64,000 nucleotides of DNA from Oceanicola sp. 22II-s10i (GTDB lineage Bacteria > Pseudomonadota > Alphaproteobacteria > Rhodobacterales > Rhodobacteraceae): contig NZ_AQQU01000003.1 of assembly GCF_002210105.1 (NCBI RefSeq), forward strand, positions 124,001 through 188,000, written 5' to 3'. The translations under genes were made by a program, and so were the position numbers. Positions 7,659 to 16,525 of this stretch are shown here, one piece after another. Under the pieces are notes generated by a model. It saw only the letters and a program-made list of their open reading frames with translations, was not told the DNA's origin and did not search any database. Each line of letters opens with the position of its first letter. Position 1 is the first letter of the stretch.

Positions 7659-9413
7659 CTAGTTCGCCGGTTTCCCGTCCGTGGCAGTCCGAAGCGCGCG
7701 AGTCGCCGCAACGTCAATCCCGCCATCGGCATCCAGCACGACCGAGAACAGCGTCCGCGCCGCCTCGGCGGAATAGTAGCCAAGCCGCACATCCTCCGCG
7801 ACCGCCTCGGGATCACGGGTCGCCGGATCGCCCCAGCCCCCGCCACCGGGGGTCCTGACATGGACAACGTCGCCGGGCCCCAGCGGGATGTCCTGTTCCT
7901 TGGACAGGTGCGGCGGCACATGGGCCACGCCGTCCCGGATCACCTCCACCCGGTTCACCCCGCCATCGCCGCCGCCAAGGGCGCCCTGCGGCCCGACCCG
8001 CCCGTGATCCATGACGAAGCTCGCCCGCGCCGCGCCCCGACGCAGTTCCAGCGCGTAGTCCAGCCCGAAGCCGCCCCGCTGCGCACCCGCGCCGCCCGAC
8101 CCCTCGTGCAGCGCGTAGTGGTGGTAGAGCACCGGAAAGGCCTGCTCCATGATCTCCACCGGCGGCGCCTTGGAGATCCCGATGGTCGAGCACCCGTTCG
8201 ACAGCCCGTCGTGATCCGCATTGCCGCCGTAGCCGCCGCCCGACAGCTGGTACATCACGAAATCCCGCCCGCGCTCCGGATCGTGCCCGCCGAGGGCGAA
8301 GTTCCCGCTGGTGCCCGCCGGGGCGGCCGTGCAGCGGTCGGGCAGGGCGGGGGCCAGCGCGGCAAAGACCGCCTCCGCGATCCGCTGGCTCACCTCCGCC
8401 GCGCAGCCCGACACGGGCCGGGGATAGCGCGCGTCGAGGAAGGTGCCCTCGACCCCCGTCACCGTCAGCGGCTCGAACGCGCCCGCGCTGATCGGCACCT
8501 CGGGGAATATGTGCCGCATGGCGAGGTAGACCGAGGACAGCGTCGTCGCCATGACCGAATTCATCGGCCCGGTGCAGGGGGGCGAGGATCCGGCGAAGTC
8601 GAAGACCAGCCCGTCGCCCGCGCGCGTCACCGCCAGCCGGATCGCCAGCGGCGTGTCCACGACACCGTCGCTGTCCACCCAGGCCACGCTCTCGTGCCGC
8701 CCCTCGGGGATCTGCGCCACGAAGGCGCGCATCTGCTGCGCCGCCCGCGCGCGCAGCTCCGCGATGGCCCCGCGCACCGTGTCGTCACCGTAGCCGTCGA
8801 GCAGGGCGGTCAGCCTTTCCGCGCCCACCTCCAGCGCGGCGGCCTGCGCCTGCACATCGCCGATCCGCTGATCCGCCACCCGGATGTTGGAGCAGATGAT
8901 CGCGTAGATCTCCGGGTCCAGCACGCCTTGCTTGAACAGCCGAACGGGCGGCAGCCGCAGTCCTTCCTGTTCGACACTCGTGGCAGAGGCCGAGAACCCG
9001 CCCGGCACCGCGCCGCCGGTATCCGGCCAGTGCCCGGTGTTCGACAGCCAGCAGAAGATCTCGCCGTCGCGGTAGAACGGTTTCGCGAACCGCACGTCCA
9101 TAAGGTGCGTGCCGCCGAGGTAGGGATCGTTGACGATATAGATGTCGCCCGGCTGCGGCGCGGGGGTCAGCCCGTCGCGGATCCGCTCCACCAGAACCCG
9201 CGTCGAATATTGCATCACGCCGACGAAGACCGGCAGGCCGCCGGCCCCCTGCGCGATCAGCGCGCCGTCGGTGGCGTAGATGCCGTCGGACCGGTCGTTC
9301 GCCTCGGCGATCACGGGCGAGAAGGCGGCGCGGGAAAAGGCGAGGTCCATCTCGTCGCAGACCTGCTGCAGCCCCGCCTGGATGACGGACAGGGTGATCG
9401 GATCTAGCGTCAT
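7659..9413 (-). CDS. hyuB: Hydantoinase B / oxoprolinase beta-type subunit
   Basis: The B subunit of ATP-dependent N-methylhydantoinase, acetone-carboxylase and 5-oxoprolinase-type enzymes, which open lactam or imide rings (or carboxylate ketones) with phosphoryl transfer. The 584 residues contain the family landmarks PGDIYIVNDPYLGGTHLMDV (about 87-106), SATSVEQEGLRLPP and FSNTGHWPDTGG-like segment CWLSNTGHWPD, and the C-terminal GGGGWGDP loop. The partner hyuA lies upstream on the same strand, 130 bases away. Family membership is secure; the actual substrate is not resolved by sequence. Confidence 0.92.
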   Translation of the reverse strand: MTLDPITLSVIQAGLQQVCDEMDLAFSRAAFSPVIAEANDRSDGIYATDGALIAQGAGGLPVFVGVMQYSTRVLVERIRDGLTPAPQPGDIYIVNDPYLGGTHLMDVRFAKPFYRDGEIFCWLSNTGHWPDTGGAVPGGFSASATSVEQEGLRLPPVRLFKQGVLDPEIYAIICSNIRVADQRIGDVQAQAAALEVGAERLTALLDGYGDDTVRGAIAELRARAAQQMRAFVAQIPEGRHESVAWVDSDGVVDTPLAIRLAVTRAGDGLVFDFAGSSPPCTGPMNSVMATTLSSVYLAMRHIFPEVPISAGAFEPLTVTGVEGTFLDARYPRPVSGCAAEVSQRIAEAVFAALAPALPDRCTAAPAGTSGNFALGGHDPERGRDFVMYQLSGGGYGGNADHDGLSNGCSTIGISKAPPVEIMEQAFPVLYHHYALHEGSGGAGAQRGGFGLDYALELRRGAARASFVMDHGRVGPQGALGGGDGGVNRVEVIRDGVAHVPPHLSKEQDIPLGPGDVVHVRTPGGGGWGDPATRDPEAVAEDVRLGYYSAEAARTLFSVVLDADGGIDVAATRALRTATDGKPAN

Positions 9414-9543
9414 GACCGGCCCTCCGCAGGGCGGGGTTCAACTCTCGATACACATGGTGATGAAGCAGCGAGCCCTGCATGGACGCTAAATTCGGCGCGA
9501 GACCGAAGCGCAATCGACATGATACAGACGTGTCCCGACCCCA

Positions 9544-11592
9544 TCACACCGCCCCTCCGACCGTCACCACGATGTTCCCGATCCCGTCTCCCGCGGCCCG
9601 GTCGCCCGGCGGGATCAGGATCGTCGTGTCCATCTGTTCCAGCACCGCCGGTCCCTCGATCACCGCATCGAGGGGCAGCGCCTCGCGCCGGTAGACTGGG
9701 GTGTCGTGCCATACACCGTCGAACATCACCTGACGCCGCTCCCTCAGCGCCGCCGCGACAGTATCCAGCCGACCCTCCGGGTCGATCAGCGTCGACAGAT
9801 CCAGCGCGGGGCGTTGACCGATGACCGAGCAATTGGCGTTCACGACGACCGCGCGGATCGTCTCCAGCCGCACCCGGAAGCGGTTCCAGTAGACCTCTTC
9901 GAACCGCGCCTGCAGGGCCTCCCGCGTCACCTCCGGGACATCAAGATCGACCCGCAACATATGTGTCTGTCCCAGAAACTGCATGTCGAGCGACCAGATC
10001 GCGCGCACGCCGTCGAGCGCGACGCTCTCCCTGCCGACCAACGCGCGCCCCTCGGCCTCCTGCGCCCGCAGCACCCGGGCCAGTTCGTTCATGTCCAGCG
10101 TGTCGAGCGGCCGGTTCACCGTCGTGACGAAGTCATGCCGCAGGTCCGCCACCACGCAGCCGAGCGCGTTTGTGATCCCCGGCCGGGCTGGGATCAGCAC
10201 CCGTGGCACCCCCAATTCCCGCGCCAGCGCGCAGGCATGCAGCGGCCCGGCACCACCGAAGGCGAACAGGGCGAAATCGCGCGGATCGGCGCCCAGAGAC
10301 ACCGAGACCATCCGGATCGCGCCCGCCATCTTCACATTCGCCATCCGCACCACGGCCTCGGCTGAGCTTTCCACGCTAACCCCCAGAGGTCGCGCAAGTT
10401 TCTCATCGAAGACACGCCGCACATGCTCCAGCGTCACGCCGCCCTCGACGGACTTCAGCCGGCCCGGATCGAGCCGTCCGAGGATCAGGTTCGCGTCCGA
10501 AATCGTCGGGGCTTCGCCGCCACGACCGTAACAGATCGGCCCCGGCACCGCGCCCGCGCTCTCCGGCCCGACCTCGAGCAGACCGGCGGCGTTCACCCGC
10601 GCGATCGATCCGCCGCCCGCACCCACGGTGCGCACGTCGACCATCGGCACGTGGATCGGCATCGCGTATTCGACCTCGATCTCGTTCGACACCGCCGGCT
10701 GCGCCCGCCGGATCAGCGCCACGTCGGTCGAGGTGCCGCCCATGTCGTAGGTGATCAGGTCCTCCATCCCCGCCGCGCGCCCCGTGACCGCCGCCGCCAT
10801 CACGCCCGACGCGGGGCCCGACATCACCGTCTTGGCCGCCTCCCGCGCGACGCGCGAGGCCGAGACCATGCCGCCGTTCCCGTTCATCACCAGCAGGTCG
10901 CCGCGATAGCCGCCGCCCCGCAATTCTCCCGCGAGCCTGGACACGTAGCGTTCCAGGAGCGGCTGGACCGAGGCATTGACGGCCGCCGTCACCCCGCGTT
11001 CGAACTCTCGGCTTTCGGACAACAGGGCGTGGCCCAGCGTGACGTGATCGTTCGGCCAGAGCCGGGCCAGAATCTCGCCTGCGCGCAGTTCATGCGCGGG
11101 GTTCGCGTAGGCGTGCAGGAAATGCACGACGACCGAGACGCATCCCGCCGCGATTAGCCGCTCCGCCGCCGCCGCCAGCGCGTTTTCGTCCAGCGGTGTC
11201 ACGACGCGGCCCTGCGCGTCCATCCGCTCGGGCACCTCCAGCCGCAGGTCGCGTGGGATGACGGGGCGGAATTCGCCTTTCATTCCGTAGGCTTGCGGGC
11301 GCGTCCTGCGGCCCAGTTCCAGCACGTCCCGAAAGCCCGCCGTGGTGATCAGCCCGGTCCGGGCCAGCTTGCGCTCCAGCACCGCGTTGGTCGTGGTCGT
11401 GGTCCCGTGCACGATCAGCCCGACGCGGGACAGATCGGCCCCGGCCTCGTTATGCGCCGCGATCACGCCGCGCGCCTGGTTGTCGAGCGTGGTCGGCACC
11501 TTGGCCAGACGCACGGCGCCGGTGGCCGGGTCCATGAGAATCAGGTCGGTGAAGGTTCCGCCGACATCGACGCCGACGACCTGATCGGACAT
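9544..11592 (-). CDS. hyuA: Hydantoinase A / oxoprolinase alpha-type ATPase subunit
   Basis: The ATP-binding A subunit partnering hyuB, member of the actin-like ATPase superfamily. N-terminal GVDVGGTFTDLILMD (residues 5-19) is phosphate loop 1; HGTTTTTNAVLERK, MSGPASGVMAA, YDMGGTSTDVALI and FGGAGPLHACALA complete the nucleotide-site motifs in order. The 682-residue length is normal. I start at MSDQVV because the family begins just before the GVDVGG strand. Fourteen to thirty bases upstream of the ATG lies an inverted repeat matching those before the importer and beside marR, so expression is probably controlled by the MarR protein at 18130-18546. Confidence 0.93.
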   Translation of the reverse strand: MSDQVVGVDVGGTFTDLILMDPATGAVRLAKVPTTLDNQARGVIAAHNEAGADLSRVGLIVHGTTTTTNAVLERKLARTGLITTAGFRDVLELGRRTRPQAYGMKGEFRPVIPRDLRLEVPERMDAQGRVVTPLDENALAAAAERLIAAGCVSVVVHFLHAYANPAHELRAGEILARLWPNDHVTLGHALLSESREFERGVTAAVNASVQPLLERYVSRLAGELRGGGYRGDLLVMNGNGGMVSASRVAREAAKTVMSGPASGVMAAAVTGRAAGMEDLITYDMGGTSTDVALIRRAQPAVSNEIEVEYAMPIHVPMVDVRTVGAGGGSIARVNAAGLLEVGPESAGAVPGPICYGRGGEAPTISDANLILGRLDPGRLKSVEGGVTLEHVRRVFDEKLARPLGVSVESSAEAVVRMANVKMAGAIRMVSVSLGADPRDFALFAFGGAGPLHACALARELGVPRVLIPARPGITNALGCVVADLRHDFVTTVNRPLDTLDMNELARVLRAQEAEGRALVGRESVALDGVRAIWSLDMQFLGQTHMLRVDLDVPEVTREALQARFEEVYWNRFRVRLETIRAVVVNANCSVIGQRPALDLSTLIDPEGRLDTVAAALRERRQVMFDGVWHDTPVYRREALPLDAVIEGPAVLEQMDTTILIPPGDRAAGDGIGNIVVTVGGAV

Positions 11593-11605
11593 GGGGAGCC
11601 TCGCT

Positions 11606-11622
11606 TTGTTGGTATGCAAATG
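11606..11622 (-). promoter_or_regulatory. Putative MarR operator upstream of hyuA
   Basis: On the minus strand it reads CATTTGCATACCAACAA, identical at 14 of 17 positions to the site between marR and the hydroxylase operon (18605-18621). Its core is TTGC-N6-ACAA, one mismatch from a perfect TTGT-N6-ACAA inverted repeat. It lies 14 bases from the hyuA start codon, a repressor position. Confidence 0.6.
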
Positions 11623-11700
11623 ATTTGCGCGGGGCGGGGGTGCTGTCAATCCGGGGTTTCATCCGGTGTCATTGGCATCGACCGATGGTACCGGTGTCGA

Positions 11701-11758
11701 CCCCCGGGGGCTCTGCCCCCGGACCCCCGAAGTATTTGTGACCAGAAGAAGCAGGGGA
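11701..11758 (+). repeat. Dispersed hairpin repeat, copy D
   Basis: A single hairpin CCGGGGGC-TCT-GCCCCCGG followed by the core GTATTTGTGACCAGAAGAAG then CAGGGG. The core is identical over 26 bases to copy J, 50 kb away. It lies between divergent hyuA and the membrane-protein gene, with the core pointing toward the latter. Confidence 0.87.
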
Positions 11759-11803
11759 CGATTTGTCTCTGGCACCGGCGGCGGGAACGGGGATGATGCG
11801 GAC

Positions 11804-13189
11804 ATGCGCATTGTCCTGATCTTCCTTGGTCTTCTGCTGCCCGGACGGGCATTGGCCCACACGTCGGAAGGCGCCTTCGTGCTGCTGCTGCCGACCGGGC
11901 ATTACATCGCGGGGGGCGTGGCGACCGTTGCCGTGACCGTTCTGCTGATGGCCCTGCTGCCCGCCCGGCGGGCCGAGGCGATTTTCCGGCCCGTGCCCCT
12001 GCACCGTGTCGGGCGCAGGGGGCGGAGACCCTGGCCGAGCCTGCTCAGCCTGCTGGTGCTGCTCTGCGCGCTGTGGATGGGGCGGACGGGCAGCCAAGAC
12101 CCGACGATCAATGCGCTGCCGCTGCTGGTCTGGACGGGGTTCTGGCTGTTTCTGGTGTCGCTGCAGGCGGTTGTCGGCGACATCTGGCGCGTGCTGAATC
12201 CGTGGACCGGCCTCTGGGCGCTGGCGGGGCGGCGGGCGTGGCTGAACTATCCGCGCGGGTTGGGGCGCTGGCCGGGGCTGGTGTCGCTGATGGCCTTCGC
12301 CGCCTTCCTGCTGGCCGACATCGCGCCGGCCGCGCCGGAGCGTCTTGCGCTCGCGGCGGGGGGCTACTGGGCGTTTCACATGGCGGGCACGCTGATCTTC
12401 GGGCTGCGCTGGCTGCTGAGCGCCGAGGCGCTGACGATCCTCATGCGCGCCTATGCCGGGCTGGCCCCCGTCGGCCGGAGGCGAGGGCGGCGGTCGCTGG
12501 GGCTGCCCGGATGGCGCTGGATGGCGCGGCCCGCGCCGCCGATGGCGCTGGCGGTCGTCATGATCGCGCTGCTCGGGATCGGGAGCTTCGACGGCATCAA
12601 CGAGACCTTCTGGTGGCTGGCGCGGATCGGGATGAACCCGCTGGAGTTCACCGGGCGTTCGGCGGTCACGATCCAGACGCTGACCGGGCTGTTCCTGTCC
12701 GTCGGGCTGCTGGTCGCCGTCTTTGCCGCCACGCTGCAGACGGGGATGATACTGGCCGAGGGCGAGGAGGGCGGCGCCGGCCGGGGCGGGCTGGCCCATG
12801 CGTTCCGCGTCTTTGCGCCGACGATCCTCCCGATCGCCATCGCCTACCACGTCGCGCATTACCTGACCGCGATGCTGGTCGAGGGGCAGTACCTGGCGCT
12901 CTACCTCAACGACCCGTTCCGGCAGGGCTGGCACCTGCTGGGGATCGAGGCGCGGCACGTGACGACCGGGTTCTTCAACACGCGCGCCACCGTTCAGGTG
13001 ATCTTCCTCGCGCAGGCCGGGACGGTGGTTCTGGGGCACGTTCTGGCGATCCTGATGGCGCATGTCCTCGCGCTGCGGCTCTACGGAGACGGGCGCCGCG
13101 CGCTGCTGTCGCAACTGCCGCTTGCCGCTTTCATGATCGCCTACACGCTTTTCGGGCTCTGGCTGCTCGCTTCGCCGCGCGGGGCATGA
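11804..13189 (+). CDS. Polytopic membrane protein of unknown function
   Basis: A 461-residue inner-membrane protein. The N-terminus MRIVLIFLGLLLPGRALAHTS looks like a signal peptide cleaved after ALA or a first helix. About nine or ten further hydrophobic segments follow, including the clear ones SLLSLLVLLCALWMG, LPLLVWTGFWLFLVSLQAV, APPMALAVVMIALLGIGSF, LTGLFLSVGLLVAVFAA and VVLGHVLAILMAHVLAL. A conserved-looking His pair (AYHVAHYL) lies within a helix. I do not recognise the family with confidence; similar proteins are sometimes labelled fenitrothion-hydrolase-like, without functional proof. Its position between hyuA and the importer suggests membership of the island but it has no operator of its own. 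Confidence 0.75.
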   Translation: MRIVLIFLGLLLPGRALAHTSEGAFVLLLPTGHYIAGGVATVAVTVLLMALLPARRAEAIFRPVPLHRVGRRGRRPWPSLLSLLVLLCALWMGRTGSQDPTINALPLLVWTGFWLFLVSLQAVVGDIWRVLNPWTGLWALAGRRAWLNYPRGLGRWPGLVSLMAFAAFLLADIAPAAPERLALAAGGYWAFHMAGTLIFGLRWLLSAEALTILMRAYAGLAPVGRRRGRRSLGLPGWRWMARPAPPMALAVVMIALLGIGSFDGINETFWWLARIGMNPLEFTGRSAVTIQTLTGLFLSVGLLVAVFAATLQTGMILAEGEEGGAGRGGLAHAFRVFAPTILPIAIAYHVAHYLTAMLVEGQYLALYLNDPFRQGWHLLGIEARHVTTGFFNTRATVQVIFLAQAGTVVLGHVLAILMAHVLALRLYGDGRRALLSQLPLAAFMIAYTLFGLWLLASPRGA

Positions 13190-13215
13190 CCCGCGCGGCA
13201 ATTTTCTGGACAACT

Positions 13216-13232
13216 CGTTTGTGTGCATACAG
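13216..13232 (+). promoter_or_regulatory. Putative MarR operator upstream of the Liv-type importer
   Basis: CGTTTGTGTGCATACAG, matching the marR-intergenic site at 11 of 17 positions, with core TTGT-N6-ACAG. It lies 54 bases upstream of the binding-protein ATG, where it would overlap or abut a promoter. It is the weakest of the three sites. Confidence 0.45.
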
Positions 13233-13286
13233 ACTTTCAGCACGTCCCCCGGCTAGAGGGGACCAGTCACAACAGGGAAGACCGTC

Positions 13287-14579
13287 ATGACCAAGTCCAT
13301 CGACCGCCCCCAGTCCGCCTCGCGCCGCTCCGCACTCAAGACGCTCGGCGCGGCCGGCGCCGCCGCGACGCTGCCGCTCTGGGCGCGCTATACGAACGCG
13401 CAGACCGCCGAGCCGATCCGCATCGGGTTCCAGAAGCACGTCACGGGAATCGGCGCCGCCTATGGCCGCTGGTATGACCGCACCAGCCAGGCGGCGGTCG
13501 CCAAGATCAATGCCGAGGGCGGCATCAACGGCCGCATGATCGAGCTGGTCACCGAGGATGACGGCACCGATCCCAAGCGCGGCGCGGAAGTGCTGGAGAA
13601 ATTCGCCAACCAGTCGAACTGCGACGTCGCCTTCGGGACGCTGTTCAGCCACGTCGTCATCGGCTCCGCCCCCCGCGCGGGCGAGCTGAAGCTGCCCTAT
13701 TTCGTCGTCTCCGAAGGGCACCACGTCGCCTCGGGCATGCTGAACCGCTGGACCTTGCAGCCGGGCATCACGGACGTGAAGAGCCAGGTTCAGGCGATGG
13801 CGCCCTTCGTCAGCAACAATCTCGGCAAGAAGGTCACGATGATCTTCCCCGACTTCGCCTTCGGTCACGATCACCGCGACTACTTCTCCAAGGCGATCGA
13901 GGCGCAGGGCGGGCAGGTGCTGGAGATGATCGCCATCCCGCCGACCGAGACCTCGTTCACCAAGTATTTCCCCAAGATCCCGCGCGACACCGAGGTGATC
14001 TATCACGTGATGGTCGGCCCTGCCGTGCTGACCTTCGTCAAGGAAATGGGCGAGTTCTTCGGCCCCTCGCGGCCCGAGATCTTCGGCTTCATCGACTCGC
14101 TGGAGGCGGTGGACCTGTCCTCGCCCGGCCTCGATTTCCTCGAAGGCACCTATTTCTGGGAGGGGATGCCCCGCTACCTGCAGCCGGACGCTGCGGATTA
14201 CGTCAAGAGCTACCGCGACGCGGTCGGCGTGGACGAGAACGGGGCGAGCACCGAGGACGCGAAGGACGTGTCGACGGCGGCCCACATGTTCGGATGCTGG
14301 GAGACGCTGCACATCATCAAGGCGGGGATGGAGGCCAGCGGCTATTCCGGCCCCGGCGACCGCCAGGCGCTGGTCGAGGCGGTCGAGGCGATGACCGACA
14401 TGCCCGCCGGGATCGAGCATCCGCAGGGGGCCAAGGTCTTCAACGGCAAGACGCACCAGGTCTTCGGCTCGCAATACATCAGCCAGGTCGAGGGCGGAAA
14501 GTTGATCGTCAAGCACACCGCCTCGATCGAGGACACGCTCTATCCGGACGAGGTGGATTACACCACGCAGAGCTTCTGA
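13287..14579 (+). CDS. ABC transporter substrate-binding protein, Leu/amide (type I) family
   Basis: The 430-residue periplasmic receptor for the following importer. The N-terminus carries a twin-arginine-like signal (SRRSALK, residues 12-18, then an Ala/Gly-rich hydrophobic stretch ending near TNAQTAEP), so export may be Tat-dependent. The mature part begins PIRIGFQKHVTG and has the two-lobed Peripla_BP_6 layout (GMLNRWTLQPG, GKKVTMIFPDFAFGHDH, VEAMTDMPAGIEHPQG). Binding proteins of this family recognise amino acids, amides, urea or aromatic acids. Its place beside catabolic genes points to the island's substrate, but specificity cannot be read off. A hairpin follows the stop codon. Confidence 0.93.
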   Translation: MTKSIDRPQSASRRSALKTLGAAGAAATLPLWARYTNAQTAEPIRIGFQKHVTGIGAAYGRWYDRTSQAAVAKINAEGGINGRMIELVTEDDGTDPKRGAEVLEKFANQSNCDVAFGTLFSHVVIGSAPRAGELKLPYFVVSEGHHVASGMLNRWTLQPGITDVKSQVQAMAPFVSNNLGKKVTMIFPDFAFGHDHRDYFSKAIEAQGGQVLEMIAIPPTETSFTKYFPKIPRDTEVIYHVMVGPAVLTFVKEMGEFFGPSRPEIFGFIDSLEAVDLSSPGLDFLEGTYFWEGMPRYLQPDAADYVKSYRDAVGVDENGASTEDAKDVSTAAHMFGCWETLHIIKAGMEASGYSGPGDRQALVEAVEAMTDMPAGIEHPQGAKVFNGKTHQVFGSQYISQVEGGKLIVKHTASIEDTLYPDEVDYTTQSF

Positions 14580-14590
14580 TATCGGACAGC

Positions 14591-14618
14591 CGCCCCGCCC
14601 GGATCTCTGGGCGGGGCG
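14591..14618 (+). terminator. Intercistronic hairpin after binding-protein gene
   Basis: A perfect 10-bp stem CGCCCCGCCC / GGGCGGGGCG with an 8-base loop and no U-run. Stable stems of this kind after the receptor gene of ABC operons often protect the upstream mRNA and let the receptor outnumber the permease. Partial termination is the alternative. Confidence 0.55.
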
Positions 14619-14666
14619 CTTGACGCGGGCGGCATAAGCGTCGCCGCGTAACACTCAGGGAACAAT

Positions 14667-15593
14667 ATGGAATTCGGCCCCTACCTGATGCTGGCCATGC
14701 TTGAGGGCGCGGTGCTGGCCGCTGTCCTTGCGCTCATGGCTTCGGGCCTGTCGCTGACCTTCGGCGTGATGCGCGTGGTCAACGTGGCGCATGGCGAGTT
14801 CTACATGCTGGGCGCGGTCATGGCATGGTTCGTGGCGCATCTGGTGGGCGGCGGCGCGGCTATTGCGTTCATCGCGGCGGCGGTGATCGCGCCGCTGGCG
14901 GTCGGGGCGATGGCGGCGGCGGCGGACATGACGATCCTCAAGCGGATCGACTATGATCCCGAACGCACCATCGTGGCCACCATCGGCCTGCTTTACGTCA
15001 TCCAGCAGGTCACGCTGATGACCTACGGCGCCGACGCGCGGCCGGTGGAGCCGCCGTTCAACAGCCGTATCGCGCTGCCATGGTTCGAATGGGGCGAGGA
15101 GGGGCTGGCGCTCTACTATCCGTGGGGGCTGTCCACGACATCCTACAAGCTCTTCGTGATCGCCGCGGCGGCGGTTCTGATCCTTGCCGTGCGTCTGTTC
15201 ATGACGCGGACCAAGGCCGGTCTGATCATGCGCGCGACGCAGCTCGACAGCGAGATGGCGACGGCTTTCGGCATTCCGGTCGAACGGGTCTATGCGGCGG
15301 TCTTCGGGATCGGCGCGGGGCTTGCGGCGCTGGCGGGGGTGCTGATCGTGCCGGTCCAGCAGGCGCATTACCTGATGGGGGGCGACGCGCTGCTCTTGTC
15401 CTTCATCGTGGTCATCATCGGCGGGCTTGGCTCGATGGCGGGCACCATCGTCGCGGCGATCCTGATCGGGATGTCGGACGGGATCATCTCGGTCTTCTTC
15501 TCGCCGACGCTGGCCAAGATCCTCGCCACGCTGCTGGTCGCGCTGGTGTTGGTATTCCGGCCGCAGGGCCTGTTCGGGAGCCGCCCGAGATGA
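14667..15593 (+). CDS. ABC transporter permease, LivH type
   Basis: A 308-residue inner-membrane permease. It starts with GPYLMLAMLEGAVLAAVLALMASGL as the first helices, followed by the family motif GLSLTFGVMRVVNVAHGEFYMLGA (about 27-50) and a cytoplasmic loop with AFGIPVERVYAAVFGIGAGLAALAG that contacts the ATPases. Around eight helices are evident, as in LivH. The stop overlaps the next start (ATGA at 15590), so LivH and LivM are translationally coupled. A palindromic hairpin separates it from the receptor gene. Confidence 0.94.
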   Translation: MEFGPYLMLAMLEGAVLAAVLALMASGLSLTFGVMRVVNVAHGEFYMLGAVMAWFVAHLVGGGAAIAFIAAAVIAPLAVGAMAAAADMTILKRIDYDPERTIVATIGLLYVIQQVTLMTYGADARPVEPPFNSRIALPWFEWGEEGLALYYPWGLSTTSYKLFVIAAAAVLILAVRLFMTRTKAGLIMRATQLDSEMATAFGIPVERVYAAVFGIGAGLAALAGVLIVPVQQAHYLMGGDALLLSFIVVIIGGLGSMAGTIVAAILIGMSDGIISVFFSPTLAKILATLLVALVLVFRPQGLFGSRPR

Positions 15594-16525
15594 GCCGCAG
15601 CCTGATCCTGCACCTCGGACTGATCGCGGTCCTCTTCGCGCTGAACTTCGTCCTGCCGCCCTATGCGCATGGCAATATCGCGCGGGTCATGACGCTGGCG
15701 GTCTATGCCATCGGCTACAACATCGCCTTCGGGTACACCGGGCTGCTGTCGCTGGGTCACGCTATGTTCTTTGCCGCCGGGATGTATGGCGCGGGGCTGC
15801 TGCTCCGGTTCACGGACATGGGCGCTCTTCCGGCCTATGCGGCCGGCCTCGCCGCCGGTGGCGCGCTGGCGCTGGCGGTCGGGCTGCTGGCGCTCAGGAC
15901 GGCGGGTGTGTCGTTCATGATCGTGACGCTGATGTTCAGCCAGGCGGTCTACCTCGCCATCCTCTATTTCGGCGAGTGGACGCGGGGCGACGAAGGTTTC
16001 GTCATCGCGAGCGCCGACCGGATGATCGCGGGCGTCGACCTCGCCGCGCCGCAGGCGCGCTACCTCGTGGCCTGGGGGCTGTTCTCGGTGGCTCTGATGT
16101 TCCTGCTGTGGCTGGTGCGCCGTCCCTCGGGCCGGGTCTTTGTCGCGATCCGCGAGAACGAGGACCGTGCGCGGCTGCTCGGTTATGACACCTTCCGGCT
16201 CAAGCTGCTGTCGCTGGTGATCTCGGGTGTGATCTCCGCCGCCTCGGGCGCGGCCTATGCGATCCTCTTCGGCTATGCGGGGGCGAGTTTCGCGGGGGTG
16301 CAATACTCGATCTTCCCAATGCTCTGGGTGCTGCTCGGCGGCGCGGGGACGGTGATCGGGCCGTTCCTCGGCACGCTCTTCATGTTCTACCTGATCGACC
16401 TGTCCTCGGGCCTGACCGACGCCTACATGCTGATCGCGGGCGTGGCGCTGATCGGCCTCACGCTGTTCGCGCCGCAGGGCATCGCGGGCGAGATCCGGCG
16501 GCGGTTCTGGAAGGACCTGCCATGA
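15590..16525 (+). CDS. ABC transporter permease, LivM type
   Basis: A 311-residue second permease that forms the channel with LivH. Recognisable elements are GYNIAFGYTGLLSLGHAMFFAAGMYGAG (about 42-69), the LivM counterpart of the LivH motif, and the coupling loop FVAIRENEDRARLLGYDTFRLKL (about 183-205), where EAA-like residues dock with LivG/LivF. It overlaps livH by four bases upstream and livG by four bases downstream (ATGA in both cases), so stoichiometric production is expected. Confidence 0.94.
   Translation: MSRSLILHLGLIAVLFALNFVLPPYAHGNIARVMTLAVYAIGYNIAFGYTGLLSLGHAMFFAAGMYGAGLLLRFTDMGALPAYAAGLAAGGALALAVGLLALRTAGVSFMIVTLMFSQAVYLAILYFGEWTRGDEGFVIASADRMIAGVDLAAPQARYLVAWGLFSVALMFLLWLVRRPSGRVFVAIRENEDRARLLGYDTFRLKLLSLVISGVISAASGAAYAILFGYAGASFAGVQYSIFPMLWVLLGGAGTVIGPFLGTLFMFYLIDLSSGLTDAYMLIAGVALIGLTLFAPQGIAGEIRRRFWKDLP

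Noticed and set aside
6027-9407. Very long plus-strand open frame opposite the flavoprotein and hyuB
   Set aside because: It is antisense to conserved genes, is rich in Arg/Pro/His/Gly as expected of the complement of GC-rich codons, and has no recognisable domain.
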